Shown: positions 21,714 to 31,537, counted from the first letter of the stretch. The stretch is DNA of 64,000 bases from Georgenia sp. M64 (GCF_038049925.1 NZ_CP145809.1:1178001-1242000), one strand, 5' to 3'. The notes: generated from the letters alone by a model not told the origin. Program-made: numbers and translations.

Positions 21714-24593
21714 TCAGGAGTAGGACGTCACGGGCGGGCAGGAGCACACGAGGTTGCGGTCGCCGTGCGCGCCGTCGATGCGCCCCACGGGGCTGAAGTA
21801 CTTGTCGTGACGCAGCGCGGGCAGGGGGAAGACCGCCTGCTCCCGGCTGTAGGGCCGGTCCCACTCGCCGACGAGGTCGGCGGCGGTGTGCGGGGCCAGG
21901 CGCAGCGGGCTGCGCGCGGCCGGGACGTCCCCGGCGGCGACCTGGTCGATCTCGGCGCGGATGGCGACCATGGCGTCGACGAAGCGGTCGAGCTCGCCCA
22001 GGTCCTCGCTCTCGGTGGGCTCGACCATGAGCGTCCCGGGCACCGGGAAGGCGAGCGTCGGGGCGTGGAACCCGTAGTCGATGAGGCGCTTGGCCACGTC
22101 CTCGGCGGTCACTCCGGTGCGGGCCGTGAGCTCGCGCAGGTCGAGGATGCACTCGTGGGCGACCAGACCGCCCGCGCCGGTGTACAGGACCGGGAAGGAC
22201 GCGTCGAGGCGGCGGGCCACGTAGTTCGCCGTGAGGAGCGAGCCCTTCGTCGCGGCGGTGAGGCCCTCGCCGCCCAGGAGGGCGATGTACGCCCAGGAGA
22301 TCGGCAGCACCCCGGCGGAACCGAACCGGCTCGCCGAGACCGGTGCCCCGCCGCCCGCGGCCTCGTCGGTGGGGTCGCCGGGGAGGAAGGGCGCGAGGTG
22401 CTCGCGCACCGCGACCGGGCCGACCCCCGGGCCGCCCCCGCCGTGGGGGATCGCGAAGGTCTTGTGGAGGTTGAGGTGGGAGACGTCCCCGCCGAACGCC
22501 CCCGGCTGGGCCAGGCCCACGAGCGCGTTGAGGTTGGCGCCGTCGATGTAGACCTGACCGCCGGCGGCGTGCACGGCGTCGCACACCTCCCGCACGTCGC
22601 CGTCGTAGACGCCGTGCGTGGAGGGGTAGGTGATCATGATTGCGGCGAGGTCCTCGGCGTGCGCCTCGATCTTGGCGCCCAGGTCGGCGTGGTCGATCGT
22701 GCCGTCGGCGGCCGTGGCGACGACCACCACCTTCATGCCGGCCAGGACGGCCGAGGCCGCGTTCGTGCCGTGGGCGGAGGCGGGGATGAGGCAGACGTCG
22801 CGGGCGCCCTCGCCGCGGGCACGGTGGTAGCCGCGGATCGCCAGGAGGCCGGCCAGCTCGCCCTGGGAGCCGGCGTTGGGCTGGACCGAGACCCGGTCGT
22901 AGCCGGTGATGACGGCCAGCCGCTCCTCGAGGTCGGCGATGAGCGCGCGCCAGCCCTCGGTCTGGGCGTCGGGGGCGAAGGGGTGGACGGCGGCGAAGGC
23001 CGGCCACGTCATCGCCTCCATCTGGGCGGTGGCGTTGAGCTTCATCGTGCACGAGCCGAGCGGGATCATCGTGCGGTCCAGCGCCAGGTCCTTGTCGGCG
23101 AGGCGACGGAGGTAGCGCAGCATCTGCGTCTCGGACCGGTGGCTGTGGAACGTCGGGTGGGTGAGGTAGGCCGACGTGCGGGTCAGCGCCGGGTCGAACG
23201 CGACACCCGCGTCGAGCCGGGCCCGGGCGGCGGGCACCGCGGCGGCGGCGTCGTCGACCCCGAGGGCCGCGGCGACGGTGACGAGGTGCTCCTCGGTCGT
23301 CGTCTCCGCGCAGGAGACGCCGACGTGGTCGGGTCCCACGGCGCGCAGGTTCACCCCGGCGGCCTCGGCGGCGGCGACCACCGCGGGCCCGCGGCCGGGC
23401 ACGTGGACGGTGAGGGTGTCGAAGTAGGAGTCGTGGACGAGCTCGACGCCGTGGGCGCGCAGGGTCTCGGCGAGGGTGCGGGCGGCGTCGTGGGCGTGCC
23501 GGGCGATCGCCCGGAGCCCCTCGGGGCCGTGGTAGACGGCGTACATGCTCGCCGCGACTGCGAGGAGCGCCTGCGCGGTGCAGATGTTCGAGGTGGCCTT
23601 CTCCCGGCGGATGTGCTGCTCGCGGGTCTGCAGGGCGAGACGGTAGGCGGGCTCGCCGGCGGAGTCGCGCGAGACCCCCACGAGCCGGCCGGGCAGGTTG
23701 CGCTCCAGCCCGGAGCGGACCGCCATGTACGCCGCGTGCGGCCCGCCGAAGAACAGGGGCACCCCGAACCGCTGGCTGGAGCCGACGGCGATGTCGGCGC
23801 CCTGCTCCCCGGGCGGGGTGATGAGGGTCAGGGCGAGGAGGTCGGCGGCGACGGTGACCATCGCGCCACGGCCCTTCGCCTCGGCGACGACGGCGGAGAC
23901 GTCCCACACCCGGCCGGAGGCCCCGGGCTGCTGGAGGACCACCCCGGCGAGGTCGCCGTCGGGCAGGCCCGCGGAGAGGTCGGCGACGACGACGTCGATG
24001 CCCATCGCCGCGGCCCGGCCGCGGACGACGGCGACGGACTGGGGGAGCAGGTCGGCGTCGAGGACCACGGCGCCGTCGGCGTGGGCCCGGTTCGCCCGCC
24101 GCATGAGGAGCACGGCCTCGGCGACGGCGGACGCCTCGTCGAGGAGGGAGGCGTTGGCGACCGGCAGGCCGGTGAGGTCCTCGACCATGGTCTGGAAGTT
24201 CAGCAGCGCCTCGAGCCGGCCCTGGGAGATCTCCGGCTGGTACGGGGTGTAGGCGGTGTACCAGGCGGGTGACTGCAGGACGTCGCGCTCGATCACCGGC
24301 GGGGTGATCGTCTCGTGGTAGCCCTGACCGATCATCTGCACGCGCACCGTGTTGCGCGCCGCCAGGGCGCGCAGGTCGGCGAGGACCTCGCTCTCGGAGC
24401 GCGCCGGCGGCAGGTCGAGCGGGCGCTGCTGGCGGATCCCCGCCGGGACGGCGGCGTCGGCGAGGGCGTCGAGGTCGGGGAGCCCCAGCGCGTCGAGCAT
24501 CACGGCGACGTCGTCCGGCCCGGCCCCCACGTGCCGGCGCAGGAAGTCCGCGCCGGGGTCCGCGGCGGTGGTCGGGGTGGTGTGCTCGGTCAT
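21714..24593 (-). CDS. gcvP: Glycine dehydrogenase (decarboxylating), P protein
   Basis: A 959-residue P protein of the glycine cleavage system; it decarboxylates glycine with PLP and loads the aminomethyl group onto lipoyl-H protein. It is the fused (single-chain) form: an N-terminal P1-like half ([38 protein letters not shown]) and a C-terminal P2 half with the PLP lysine in [20 protein letters not shown]. No gcvH (H protein) follows gcvT here, so it must be encoded elsewhere. Its leader carries a tandem glycine riboswitch. ATG 24593. Confidence 0.96.
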   Translation of the reverse strand: MTEHTTPTTAADPGADFLRRHVGAGPDDVAVMLDALGLPDLDALADAAVPAGIRQQRPLDLPPARSESEVLADLRALAARNTVRVQMIGQGYHETITPPVIERDVLQSPAWYTAYTPYQPEISQGRLEALLNFQTMVEDLTGLPVANASLLDEASAVAEAVLLMRRANRAHADGAVVLDADLLPQSVAVVRGRAAAMGIDVVVADLSAGLPDGDLAGVVLQQPGASGRVWDVSAVVAEAKGRGAMVTVAADLLALTLITPPGEQGADIAVGSSQRFGVPLFFGGPHAAYMAVRSGLERNLPGRLVGVSRDSAGEPAYRLALQTREQHIRREKATSNICTAQALLAVAASMYAVYHGPEGLRAIARHAHDAARTLAETLRAHGVELVHDSYFDTLTVHVPGRGPAVVAAAEAAGVNLRAVGPDHVGVSCAETTTEEHLVTVAAALGVDDAAAAVPAARARLDAGVAFDPALTRTSAYLTHPTFHSHRSETQMLRYLRRLADKDLALDRTMIPLGSCTMKLNATAQMEAMTWPAFAAVHPFAPDAQTEGWRALIADLEERLAVITGYDRVSVQPNAGSQGELAGLLAIRGYHRARGEGARDVCLIPASAHGTNAASAVLAGMKVVVVATAADGTIDHADLGAKIEAHAEDLAAIMITYPSTHGVYDGDVREVCDAVHAAGGQVYIDGANLNALVGLAQPGAFGGDVSHLNLHKTFAIPHGGGGPGVGPVAVREHLAPFLPGDPTDEAAGGGAPVSASRFGSAGVLPISWAYIALLGGEGLTAATKGSLLTANYVARRLDASFPVLYTGAGGLVAHECILDLRELTARTGVTAEDVAKRLIDYGFHAPTLAFPVPGTLMVEPTESEDLGELDRFVDAMVAIRAEIDQVAAGDVPAARSPLRLAPHTAADLVGEWDRPYSREQAVFPLPALRHDKYFSPVGRIDGAHGDRNLVCSCPPVTSYS

Positions 24594-24639
24594 GGGTGGC
24601 TCCCGGGTCGGGGGCGCGCGGGCGCGCCGGCGTCGAGGT

Positions 24640-24835
24640 CCTCCCTGCTCTGTCACGTGACCTGAGAGATTTCCGGGCCGCGGCCCGGTTGCCCCGTCGG
24701 TGAGCGCCGCCCGGCCGGCCGCGCTGCTCTCCAGAGGTGCCTGACCGCGGCGGTGTGGGTGCCTGAGAGATTCCTGGGAGGAGTTGCTCCTACGGCGCCC
24801 GCACGGGTGCTGCGGGGCTCTCCCGCCGCGGGTCG
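24640..24835 (-). promoter_or_regulatory. Tandem glycine riboswitch upstream of gcvP-gcvT
   Basis: Two consecutive glycine aptamers read on the minus strand. Aptamer 1: GGGAGAG (24824-24818), CGCCGTAGGAGCAACTCC, and GGAATCTCTCAGGC (24774-24761). Aptamer 2: GGAGAGC (24732-24726), CACCGACGGGGCAA, GGAAATCTCTCAGG (24674-24661) and GACAGAGCAGG. These are the conserved blocks of the class. Glycine binding normally switches the gcv operon on. A possible promoter -10 (ACAACT on the minus strand) lies near 24856-24861. Confidence 0.93.
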
Positions 24836-24924
24836 TCGGCGTGTGCAGTTGTCGCGGCGGCGGTCCCGCCGTCCCCGAGTCTCCCACGTCGGGCCGCGGC
24901 CCGGGAGCCCCGTCCGCCGGCGCC

Positions 24925-24930
24925 TAGACT
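24925..24930 (+). promoter_or_regulatory. -10 element of miaB
   Basis: TAGACT ends 10 nt before ATG 24941, leaving at most a few leader nucleotides and no ribosome binding site. Confidence 0.55.
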
Positions 24931-24940
24931 GGGTCCCACC

Positions 24941-26548
24941 ATGACTTCCGCCCCGCCCGCCCACGCCCTCACCCCGACCGGCCCCGCAGCGGGTCCGGCG
25001 GTCCCTCCGCCGGCGGCCGCCGCGCCGCCGCGGACCTACCTCGTGCGCACCCTCGGCTGCCAGATGAACGTCCACGACTCCGAGCGGCTCGCGGGCATGC
25101 TCGAGGAGCGCGGCTACGTCCCCGTGGCCGAGGTCCCCGAGGCCGCCGCCCGGGCCACCGACGCCGGCGACGGCGGCGCGGACGTCGTCATCATCAACAC
25201 CTGCTCGGTGCGCGAGAACGCCGCCACCCGGCTCTTCGGCAACCTCGGCCAGCTCGCCTCGGTCAAGCGCGGGCGGCCCGGGATGCAGATCGCCGTCGGC
25301 GGGTGCCTCGCGCAGCAGATGCGCACGGGCATCGTCGAGAAGGCGCCGTGGGTCGACGTCGTCCTGGGCACCCACAACCTCGACGTGCTCCCGGCCCTGC
25401 TCGAACGGGCGAGGCACAACGCCGAGGCCCAGGTCGAGATCGAGGAGTCCCTCAAGGTCTTCCCCTCCACCCTGCCCACCCGCCGCGAGTCCGCCTACGC
25501 CGCGTGGGTGTCGATCTCGGTGGGCTGCAACAACACGTGCACCTTCTGCATCGTCCCGCACCTGCGCGGCAAGGAGCGCGACCGCCGGCCGGGCGAGGTC
25601 CTCGCCGAGGTCGGTGCCGTCGTCGGGCAGGGCGCGATCGAGGTGACGCTGCTGGGTCAGAACGTCAACAGCTACGGCGTCGGCTTCGGCGACCGGGGGG
25701 CCTTCGCCAAGCTCCTGCGCGCGACGGGGCAGATCGAGGGCCTCGAACGGGTCCGGTTCACCTCCCCGCACCCCGCGGCGTTCACCGACGACGTCATCGC
25801 CGCCATGGCCGAGACCCCCAACGTCATGCCGTCCCTGCACATGCCGCTGCAGTCCGGCTCCGACGCCGTGCTCCGGGCGATGCGCCGGTCCTACCGCTCC
25901 GACCGCTTCCTCGGCATCCTCGACCGGGTGCGTGCGGCGATCCCCGACGCCGCGATCACCACCGACATCATCGTCGGGTTCCCGGGCGAGACCGAGGAGG
26001 ACTTCCAGGCCACGCTCGACGTCGTCGCGGCGTCGCGGTTCTCCTCGGCGTTCACGTTCCAGTACTCCCCGCGCCCGGGCACCCCCGCGGCGGACCGCGA
26101 GGACCAGGTGCCCGCCGACGTCGTCACCGAGCGCTACCAGCGCCTGGCCGCCCTCCAGCAGCGGATCTCCACCGAGGAGAACGAGGCGCAGGTCGGCCGC
26201 ACCGTCGAGGTGCTCGTCGCCGAGGGGGAGGGGCGCAAGGACGGCGCCACCCACCGCGTCACGGGCCGGGCCGCGGACAACCGCCTCGTCCACGTCGCAC
26301 TGCCGGTCGACCTGGCGCAGGCCGATCGGCCCCGCCCCGGGGACATGCTCACCGCGACCGTCACGCACGGGGCGCCGCACCACCTCGTGGCGGACTCCGC
26401 GCTCGCGGGCGGCACCTACGCGATGCGGCGCACCCGCGCCGGCGACGCCTGGGCGCGCCGGGCCGGGCTGGCCGAGGAGCCGCACGGGCACGGCGAGCCG
26501 GCCCCCGCCGGGCCCGTCAGCCTCGGCATCCCCGTCCGGCGCCGCTGA
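24941..26548 (+). CDS. miaB: tRNA-2-methylthio-N6-dimethylallyladenosine synthase MiaB
   Basis: A 535-residue radical-SAM methylthiotransferase that adds the 2-methylthio group to i6A37 of tRNAs. The N-terminal UPF0004 domain holds three auxiliary-cluster cysteines ([24 protein letters not shown]). The radical-SAM motif CNNTCTFC has Cys196, Cys200 and Cys203. A TRAM domain (about 430-500) follows, then a tail of about 60 residues rich in Arg/Ala/Pro. The first ~30 residues are a Pro/Ala-rich extension. miaA, which makes its substrate, lies about 1.2 kb downstream. Confidence 0.96.
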   Translation: MTSAPPAHALTPTGPAAGPAVPPPAAAAPPRTYLVRTLGCQMNVHDSERLAGMLEERGYVPVAEVPEAAARATDAGDGGADVVIINTCSVRENAATRLFGNLGQLASVKRGRPGMQIAVGGCLAQQMRTGIVEKAPWVDVVLGTHNLDVLPALLERARHNAEAQVEIEESLKVFPSTLPTRRESAYAAWVSISVGCNNTCTFCIVPHLRGKERDRRPGEVLAEVGAVVGQGAIEVTLLGQNVNSYGVGFGDRGAFAKLLRATGQIEGLERVRFTSPHPAAFTDDVIAAMAETPNVMPSLHMPLQSGSDAVLRAMRRSYRSDRFLGILDRVRAAIPDAAITTDIIVGFPGETEEDFQATLDVVAASRFSSAFTFQYSPRPGTPAADREDQVPADVVTERYQRLAALQQRISTEENEAQVGRTVEVLVAEGEGRKDGATHRVTGRAADNRLVHVALPVDLAQADRPRPGDMLTATVTHGAPHHLVADSALAGGTYAMRRTRAGDAWARRAGLAEEPHGHGEPAPAGPVSLGIPVRRR

Positions 26549-26595
26549 GTCGTCCGCGCCGTCGTCCGCGTCGCCGTCCGCGTCGTCGCCGCCGG

Positions 26596-27174
26596 CTACG
26601 GCTCGTCCCCGCCGGTGGGCGGGACGGAGCGGGTGAGCGCCTGGAAGAACTGCACCCCGGCGGACAGCCCGCCCTCGATGATCTCCAGGAGCTGACGGTC
26701 GGTCGCCCCGGCACCGACATCGACGAGAACCTCGGTGCGCACCACCGGTCCCTCGGACGAGTCGGCCGTGTACACGGTCGGCCAGATCTTGTCCCGGTTC
26801 CAGTCGTTGACGGCCTGGGCCAGCGCTCCGGCGTACTCCGCCGGCACGGCCCGCCCCCACGTGCCGCGCACGCTGAGGAAGTCGGCCTCCTCCCCGGCCA
26901 GGCGCAGCTGGAACCGGTACCCGTCCCACAGCCCGTCGACGGAGCCGTCCGGCTCGGTGCGCACGTGGTAGCCCCGGTCGACGACGACGTCGTGGACCCG
27001 CTCGGGAGTCACCGGGGTCGTCGCGCGCAGCGGACCCGTCAGCGCGGTCGGGGACGTGCGCCGCACCGACCCGGCGCTGCGCAGCGCCCGGGCCGTCGCC
27101 GCCAGGTCCGACCCGCGCACCGGCACGGCCCGCGCCTGCCCGCGCACGGCGCGCAGCCACCGCCGCAGCCTCAC
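26596..27174 (-). CDS. YbjN-domain protein, second copy
   Basis: A 192-residue YbjN-like protein. About residues 50-175 carry the domain, with VRTEPDGSVDGLWDGYRFQLRL, FLSVRGTWGRAVP and the shared block AVNDWNRDKIWPTVYTADS. No enzyme motif is known for the family, whose fold resembles type III secretion chaperones. GTG 27174 overlaps the upstream copy's stop as GTGA, so the two paralogues are translationally coupled and may form a heterodimer. Confidence 0.78.
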   Translation of the reverse strand: MRLRRWLRAVRGQARAVPVRGSDLAATARALRSAGSVRRTSPTALTGPLRATTPVTPERVHDVVVDRGYHVRTEPDGSVDGLWDGYRFQLRLAGEEADFLSVRGTWGRAVPAEYAGALAQAVNDWNRDKIWPTVYTADSSEGPVVRTEVLVDVGAGATDRQLLEIIEGGLSAGVQFFQALTRSVPPTGGDEP

Positions 27175-27683
27175 GGCGCACGACCGGCCGGGTCGGGGTA
27201 GGCCTGCTCGAGGTCGTGCATCATCCGCATGCCCTGACCGATGCCGCGGCGCAGCAGCGTCGTGAGCTGGTCCTCGCTCACGCCCGCCGCCAGCGGGGTG
27301 GACACCTCGGCCACGACGCTGACCATGCCGTCGTCGAGCACCCGGACGTAGCACTTGGGCCCGACGAAGTCCCGGTTCCAGCCGTCGACCAGCTCGAGGA
27401 CCTCCGCGAGCCGCTCGATCGCCAGACGGCGGTGCCACGTGGAGCGGACCTGGAGGACGTTCTCCTCCGGCCCGAGCAGGTAGACGTGGAAGACGGCCTG
27501 CGCCCACATGGCCCCGATGTCGCCGGCGCGGTCGCGGAACCACGGGTAGCCCAGGTCGTCCAGGGCGGCGACGACCCGTTCCCTCGTCAGCGGGTGGACG
27601 ACGTCCCGCGCCGTGCGGGCGCCCCGGTCCACGGCGCCCGGGCCCGAGGCCCGGCCCCGGCCGTCCTCCGCCGCCGCGCTCAT
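27171..27683 (-). CDS. YbjN-domain protein, first copy
   Basis: A 170-residue paralogue of its downstream neighbour: LTRERVVAALDDLGYPWFRDRAGDIGAMW, LQVRSTWHRRLAIERLAEVLELVDGWNRDFVGPKCYVRVLDDG, then LLRRGIGQGMRMMHDLEQAYP. YbjN proteins have no settled role. ATG 27683 is supported by TACCCT 6 nt upstream and no ribosome binding site. It is divergent from miaA. Confidence 0.78.
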   Translation of the reverse strand: MSAAAEDGRGRASGPGAVDRGARTARDVVHPLTRERVVAALDDLGYPWFRDRAGDIGAMWAQAVFHVYLLGPEENVLQVRSTWHRRLAIERLAEVLELVDGWNRDFVGPKCYVRVLDDGMVSVVAEVSTPLAAGVSEDQLTTLLRRGIGQGMRMMHDLEQAYPDPAGRAP

Positions 27684-27689
27684 ACGACG

Positions 27690-27695
27690 AGGGTA
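27690..27695 (-). promoter_or_regulatory. -10 element of the YbjN pair (leaderless)
   Basis: Minus-strand TACCCT ends 6 nt before ATG 27683. Confidence 0.6.
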
Positions 27696-27726
27696 GTCCG
27701 CGGTCCGACCGGCCGGCCGGGCGGGG

Positions 27727-27732
27727 TAGGTT
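27727..27732 (+). promoter_or_regulatory. -10 element of miaA (leaderless)
   Basis: TAGGTT ends 7 nt before GTG 27740, which decides that start over the in-frame TTG at 27731 inside the -10. Confidence 0.6.
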
Positions 27733-27739
27733 GACCGGC

Positions 27740-28657
27740 GTGCAGGAACCAGGCCGGGGGCTCGTCGTCGCCGTCGTGGGGATGACGGCGACCGGGAAGT
27801 CCGACCTGGCCCTCGACCTCGCCGAGGCGCTCGGCGGCGAGGTCGTCAACGCCGACGCCATGCAGCTCTACCGCGGCATGGACGTCGGGACGGCCAAGCT
27901 CACCGTCGCCGAGCGGCGGGGCGTGCCCCACCACCAGCTCGACGTCCTCGACGTCACCGAGGAGGCCCGCGTCGCCGCCTACCAGCGCGCCGCACGCGAG
28001 GACCTCGCCGCCGTCGCGGCCCGGGGGAACCGTGCGCTCCTCGTCGGTGGCTCGGGACTGTACGTCCGCGCGGCCCTGGACCACCTGGAGTTCCCGGGCA
28101 CGGACCCGCAGGTCCGCGCCGAGCTCGAGCGCCGGGCCGAGACCGAGGGCCGGCGGGCCCTGCACGACGAGCTCGACCGGCTGGACCCGGTCGCGGCCGC
28201 CCGGATCGACCCGCGCAACGCCCGGCGGGTGATCCGAGCCCTCGAGGTCATCGCCGTGACCGGCCGGCCCTTCTCCGCCGCGCTGCCCGAGCACGTCTAC
28301 GCCGTCCCCGCCGTCCAGCTCGCGATCGACGTGCCCCGTCCCGAGCTGGACGGGCGCATCGCCCGCCGCGCCGCCGCGATGATGGCGGGCGGGCTGGTCG
28401 AGGAGACCGAGGGGCTCCTCGGCCGCGGCCTCGCCGAGGGCGTGACCGCCCGGCGCGCCGTCGGGTACGCGCAGGCGATGGACGTCCTCGCCGGCCGGCT
28501 CACCCGCGAGGAGGCCACCGGGGACATCACGGTGGCGACCCGGCAGCTGGCCCGGCGGCAGGAGAAGTGGTTCCGCCGCGACCCCCGCATCCACTGGCTC
28601 GCCCCCGGCCCCCGGGCGGACGTCCTGGCCGCCGCGCTGCGTACCCTGGGGCCATGA
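27740..28657 (+). CDS. miaA: tRNA dimethylallyltransferase MiaA
   Basis: A 305-residue enzyme that transfers the dimethylallyl group to A37 of tRNA, giving i6A, the substrate of MiaB. The P-loop MTATGKSDLALDLAE sits near the N-terminus, followed by VNADAMQLYRGMDVGTAKL (substrate binding), VPHHQLDVLD, LLVGGSGLYVRAALD and the C-terminal block RRAVGYAQAMDVLAGRLTREEA / RQLARRQEKWFRRD. The stop overlaps the dapF start as ATGA. Confidence 0.96.
   Translation: MQEPGRGLVVAVVGMTATGKSDLALDLAEALGGEVVNADAMQLYRGMDVGTAKLTVAERRGVPHHQLDVLDVTEEARVAAYQRAAREDLAAVAARGNRALLVGGSGLYVRAALDHLEFPGTDPQVRAELERRAETEGRRALHDELDRLDPVAAARIDPRNARRVIRALEVIAVTGRPFSAALPEHVYAVPAVQLAIDVPRPELDGRIARRAAAMMAGGLVEETEGLLGRGLAEGVTARRAVGYAQAMDVLAGRLTREEATGDITVATRQLARRQEKWFRRDPRIHWLAPGPRADVLAAALRTLGP
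28642..28647 (+). promoter_or_regulatory. -10 element of dapF inside miaA (leaderless)
   Basis: TACCCT ends 6 nt before ATG 28654, within the last codons of miaA, so dapF can be read both from miaA and from its own promoter. Confidence 0.5.
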
Positions 28658-29559
28658 CCTCGCCCTTCCCGGTCCTGCGCGGCCGGACGCTCACCACCGG
28701 TCACGGCACCGAGAACGACTTCGTCCTCGTGCCCGACCCCGACGGCGAGCTCGAGATCGGTGCCGACGAGGTCGCCGCCGTCTGCGACCGGCACGCCGGC
28801 GTGGGCGCGGACGGCCTCATCCGCGTGGTGCGCTCACGCGCCCTGCCCGCGGAGGCGCTCGCGGGGTCCGGCGAGGCCGAGTGGTTCATGGACTACCGCA
28901 ACGCCGACGGGTCGCTCGCGGAGATGTGCGGCAACGGCGTGCGGGTCTTCGTCCACTACCTCCGCGAGAGCGGCCTGGTCACGATCGCCGACGGCGGGTC
29001 GATCGTCGTCGGGACGCGCGGGGGCCCGCGGCGGGTGAGCGTCGTGGGGGAGATGTACACGGTCGAGATGGGGCGCTGGCAGATGCCCGGCGGGCTGGCC
29101 GCCGTCCAGGCCGGCTACGACGTCGTCGTCCAGGTGGGCGGGCTCGAGGGGCCCCGTGCGGGGCTGCGGGTCACCCTCCCCAACCCGCACACCGTCGTGG
29201 CCCTGCCCGACGAGGAGACCCTGGCCGCCGCCGACCTCACCCGGCCCGCCGCCTACGACCCGGAGCCGCCCGAGGGCACGAACCTCGAGCTGGTCGTGCC
29301 GCTGGGCGAGGAGAGCGACACCGCGGGGGTCGTCGGTGCCCTGCGGATGCGCGTGCTCGAGCGCGGCGTGGGCGAGACCCGGTCCTGCGGGACGGGGACG
29401 TGTGCCGCGGCGCTCGCGGTGCGCGCGTGGGGCGGGCCCGGCGCGCCGGACACCTGGCGGGTGCTCGTCCCGGGCGGTGAGGTGCTCGTTCGCGTCGAGG
29501 GGGAGCGGGTCACGCTCACCGGTCCCGCGGTGCTCATCGCCGACGTCGTCCTGCGCTGA
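28654..29559 (+). CDS. dapF: Diaminopimelate epimerase
   Basis: A 301-residue cofactor-independent racemase that converts LL- to meso-diaminopimelate for lysine synthesis. The two catalytic cysteines are Cys92 (EMCGNGVR) and Cys245 (RSCGTGTC). TGHGTENDFVLV near the N-terminus and VTLPNPHTVV are family blocks. ATG 28654 was chosen over upstream in-frame codons because of the ATGA overlap and the local -10. Since MurE here does not look DAP-specific, the main role is probably lysine biosynthesis. Confidence 0.96.
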   Translation: MTSPFPVLRGRTLTTGHGTENDFVLVPDPDGELEIGADEVAAVCDRHAGVGADGLIRVVRSRALPAEALAGSGEAEWFMDYRNADGSLAEMCGNGVRVFVHYLRESGLVTIADGGSIVVGTRGGPRRVSVVGEMYTVEMGRWQMPGGLAAVQAGYDVVVQVGGLEGPRAGLRVTLPNPHTVVALPDEETLAAADLTRPAAYDPEPPEGTNLELVVPLGEESDTAGVVGALRMRVLERGVGETRSCGTGTCAAALAVRAWGGPGAPDTWRVLVPGGEVLVRVEGERVTLTGPAVLIADVVLR

Positions 29560-29585
29560 CCGCCTCCGACCCGAGAGAGGACCCG

Positions 29586-30887
29586 TTGCCCAAGAGGAAG
29601 CGCCGACCGCGTCACGACCGGCCCCCGGCCCGGCCCCGTCCGGGAGCGGGTCCCCGAGGCACCGCCGCGCACGGCAGGCCCGCCCACGGGGGCCCCGCGG
29701 CAGGCGGGCCCGCGCACGGGGGGGCGGCGGCCGGCGGCGTCGCGTCGCCGCCCGGCGGGCCGGGTCCCGCCGACCACGCCCCCCTCCTCGCTGAGCTCGA
29801 GCGGTGGTGCCGGTCCCTCGACCTCGACCCCGCCGGGGTGCGCGGGCTGGTCGCGACCGCCCTCGCGCTCAAGGCAGAGCTCCCGGGTGCGTCGGACCCG
29901 ACGCGGTGGTCTCCCGAGGAGCTCACGACGGTGCTCACCCGGACGTTCCCCGCGCGCGTGCCCCTCGACGCCGACGAGCAGCGCCTCGTCGGTCCGGCGA
30001 TGGCCCTGTACCTGTCCTTCCTCGGCACGACCGGACGGTGGCCCGCCTCCGCCGTGCCGCTCGACGCCCTGACGGGCCTGGTCGAGGAGCTCGCCGACGA
30101 GGTGCCGCGCGCGTACGGCCGCGGCTCCGGCCACGCCGCCGTCGAGCATGCGCCCGGTGCCGGGCCCGGTCCCGAGCCTGAACCTGAGCCCGAGCCCGAG
30201 CCTGAGCCGGCGCCTGAGGCCGAGCCCAACCCCTTCACCGCGCTGTGGCCCGACGCCCTCGGGCCGGTGCCCGACCTCGCCGCCGTGCTCCGGCTCGATG
30301 TCCCCACGGACCGGGCCGCGGCGTGGATGCGGGCCTCCCGGGTGTGGGGCTGGACACGTGGCGTCCTGGACTGGGTGGGCACCTCACGTGAGGTGGCCGA
30401 CGACGGCGGGCTGCGCGACGCCGACGCCGCCGAGCTCCTCGGCCGGCTCGCGCCCGCCGGGCCCCCGGCGCCGATCGCGCTGCTGTGGCCCGCCCTGGTC
30501 GCGACCGGCCTCCTCGAGGTGACCGGGGACCGCGCTCGTCCCGGGCCCCGCGCCCTCGGCGAGGGGCCCGACGAGGCCGTCGTCCTCGACGGGGTGGCCC
30601 TGCACGCGGCGGTGCTGGCCGAGCTGCTCCGTCCGGCGCCCTCCGGCACCACCCGGGCCCGGGTCCCGGCCCTCACGCTCGGCGCGCTCGTGCGCGCCGC
30701 GGACCCGCGCGGCTTCACCGTCCCCGCCGGTCTCGGTCCCGCGCTCGCGGACGTCACGAACGCGCTCGGCGCCGACCTCGCGGTGGCCGTCGAGGTCGGT
30801 GTCCTCGAGCGGCGCGGCGACGCCTACGTCCTGCCCCCGGAGGTGGCCCCCGCGGTGCCCTACGCCGTCGGCCTGGTCGGGCCCTGA
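29586..30887 (+). CDS. Hypothetical protein with a Pro/Glu dipeptide repeat
   Basis: A 433-residue protein I do not recognise. It starts with a basic KRKRRPRH block and a Gly/Pro/Ala-rich disordered region (to about residue 60). A folded, Leu/Ala-rich helical part (about 62-180) follows, then a repeated Pro-Glu dipeptide linker (about 197-214), and a second folded half (about 218-433) of winged-helix-like or helical character ending EVGVLERRGDAYVLPPEVAPAVPY. There is no signal peptide or membrane segment. TTG 29586 has a good ribosome binding site (GAGAGGA) and lies 26 nt after dapF. Its last 28 nt overlap the convergent methyltransferase gene. Confidence 0.7.
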   Translation: MPKRKRRPRHDRPPARPRPGAGPRGTAAHGRPAHGGPAAGGPAHGGAAAGGVASPPGGPGPADHAPLLAELERWCRSLDLDPAGVRGLVATALALKAELPGASDPTRWSPEELTTVLTRTFPARVPLDADEQRLVGPAMALYLSFLGTTGRWPASAVPLDALTGLVEELADEVPRAYGRGSGHAAVEHAPGAGPGPEPEPEPEPEPEPAPEAEPNPFTALWPDALGPVPDLAAVLRLDVPTDRAAAWMRASRVWGWTRGVLDWVGTSREVADDGGLRDADAAELLGRLAPAGPPAPIALLWPALVATGLLEVTGDRARPGPRALGEGPDEAVVLDGVALHAAVLAELLRPAPSGTTRARVPALTLGALVRAADPRGFTVPAGLGPALADVTNALGADLAVAVEVGVLERRGDAYVLPPEVAPAVPYAVGLVGP

Positions 30888-31501
30888 GGCGTGACCGTCA
30901 GCACCCGGAAGCCGCCGCTGGTGCCCGCGCGGGTGACGTCCGCGCCCACGTCCTCGGCGAGCCAGCGGTGCAGCGAGTCCGCCCCGAGGTTCTTCGCGAC
31001 GACGAGCTGGGCCCGGCCGCCGGGCGCGAGGAGGCCGAGCCAGGACCGCAGCAGCTCGTGCAGGGCCGCCTTGCCGATCCGGATGGGCGGGTTCGACCAG
31101 ATCTCGTCGAGCTCGACCCCCTCGGCCCGCAGGCGGCGCAGGGCCTCGCCCGCCTCGAGCGCGCGCACGTTGGTCAGGCCCAGCGCGGCGGCGTTGCGGG
31201 CCGTGAGGTCCACGGCCCGCTCGTTGACGTCGGCCGCCCAGACCGTCGCGCCGGGGGAGGCCGCGGCCATCGCCAGCGCGACCGGTCCCCAGCCGCAGCC
31301 GACGTCGGCGAGGTGGCCGGTGGCCGGCGGGTCCGCCACCGTCTCGAGCAGCACCCGGGTCCCCGGGTCGAGCCGGTCGCCCGAGAAGACCCCGGGCGCC
31401 GTGAGCACCCGGACCCGTCGGCCGCGGAGCGTCGCCTCGAGGGGACGCAGCTCCGCGGGCGAGGCCGGGCTGGCGGTGAAGTAGTGCTCGGGCGTGCTCA
31501 C
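30860..31501 (-). CDS. RsmC/RlmG-like class I SAM methyltransferase (MTS domain)
   Basis: A 213-residue methyltransferase. It has EHYFTASPASPAELRPLE and VLTAPGVFSGDRLDPGTRVLLE at the N-terminus, the SAM motif LADVGCGWGPVALAMA, ADVNERAVDLTARNAAALG, the catalytic-type motif DEIWSNPPIRIGKAALHELL (NPP) and AQLVVAKNLGAD. This is the small single-domain relative of 16S rRNA (guanine-N2) methyltransferase RsmC; the target is likely an rRNA guanine. GTG 31501 is chosen because TACGGT ends 6 nt upstream. Confidence 0.88.
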   Translation of the reverse strand: MSTPEHYFTASPASPAELRPLEATLRGRRVRVLTAPGVFSGDRLDPGTRVLLETVADPPATGHLADVGCGWGPVALAMAAASPGATVWAADVNERAVDLTARNAAALGLTNVRALEAGEALRRLRAEGVELDEIWSNPPIRIGKAALHELLRSWLGLLAPGGRAQLVVAKNLGADSLHRWLAEDVGADVTRAGTSGGFRVLTVTPQGPTRPTA

Positions 31502-31507
31502 CCGCAC

Positions 31508-31513
31508 ACCGTA
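31508..31513 (-). promoter_or_regulatory. -10 element of the RsmC-like gene (leaderless)
   Basis: Minus-strand TACGGT ends 6 nt before GTG 31501. Confidence 0.6.
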
Positions 31514-31531
31514 TCGGCGGTCCGCCGTGGG

Positions 31532-31537
31532 GATAAT
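31532..31537 (+). promoter_or_regulatory. -10 candidate of hflX
   Basis: GATAAT lies 75 nt before ATG 31613 in the divergent gap; the -35 is not clear. Confidence 0.45.
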
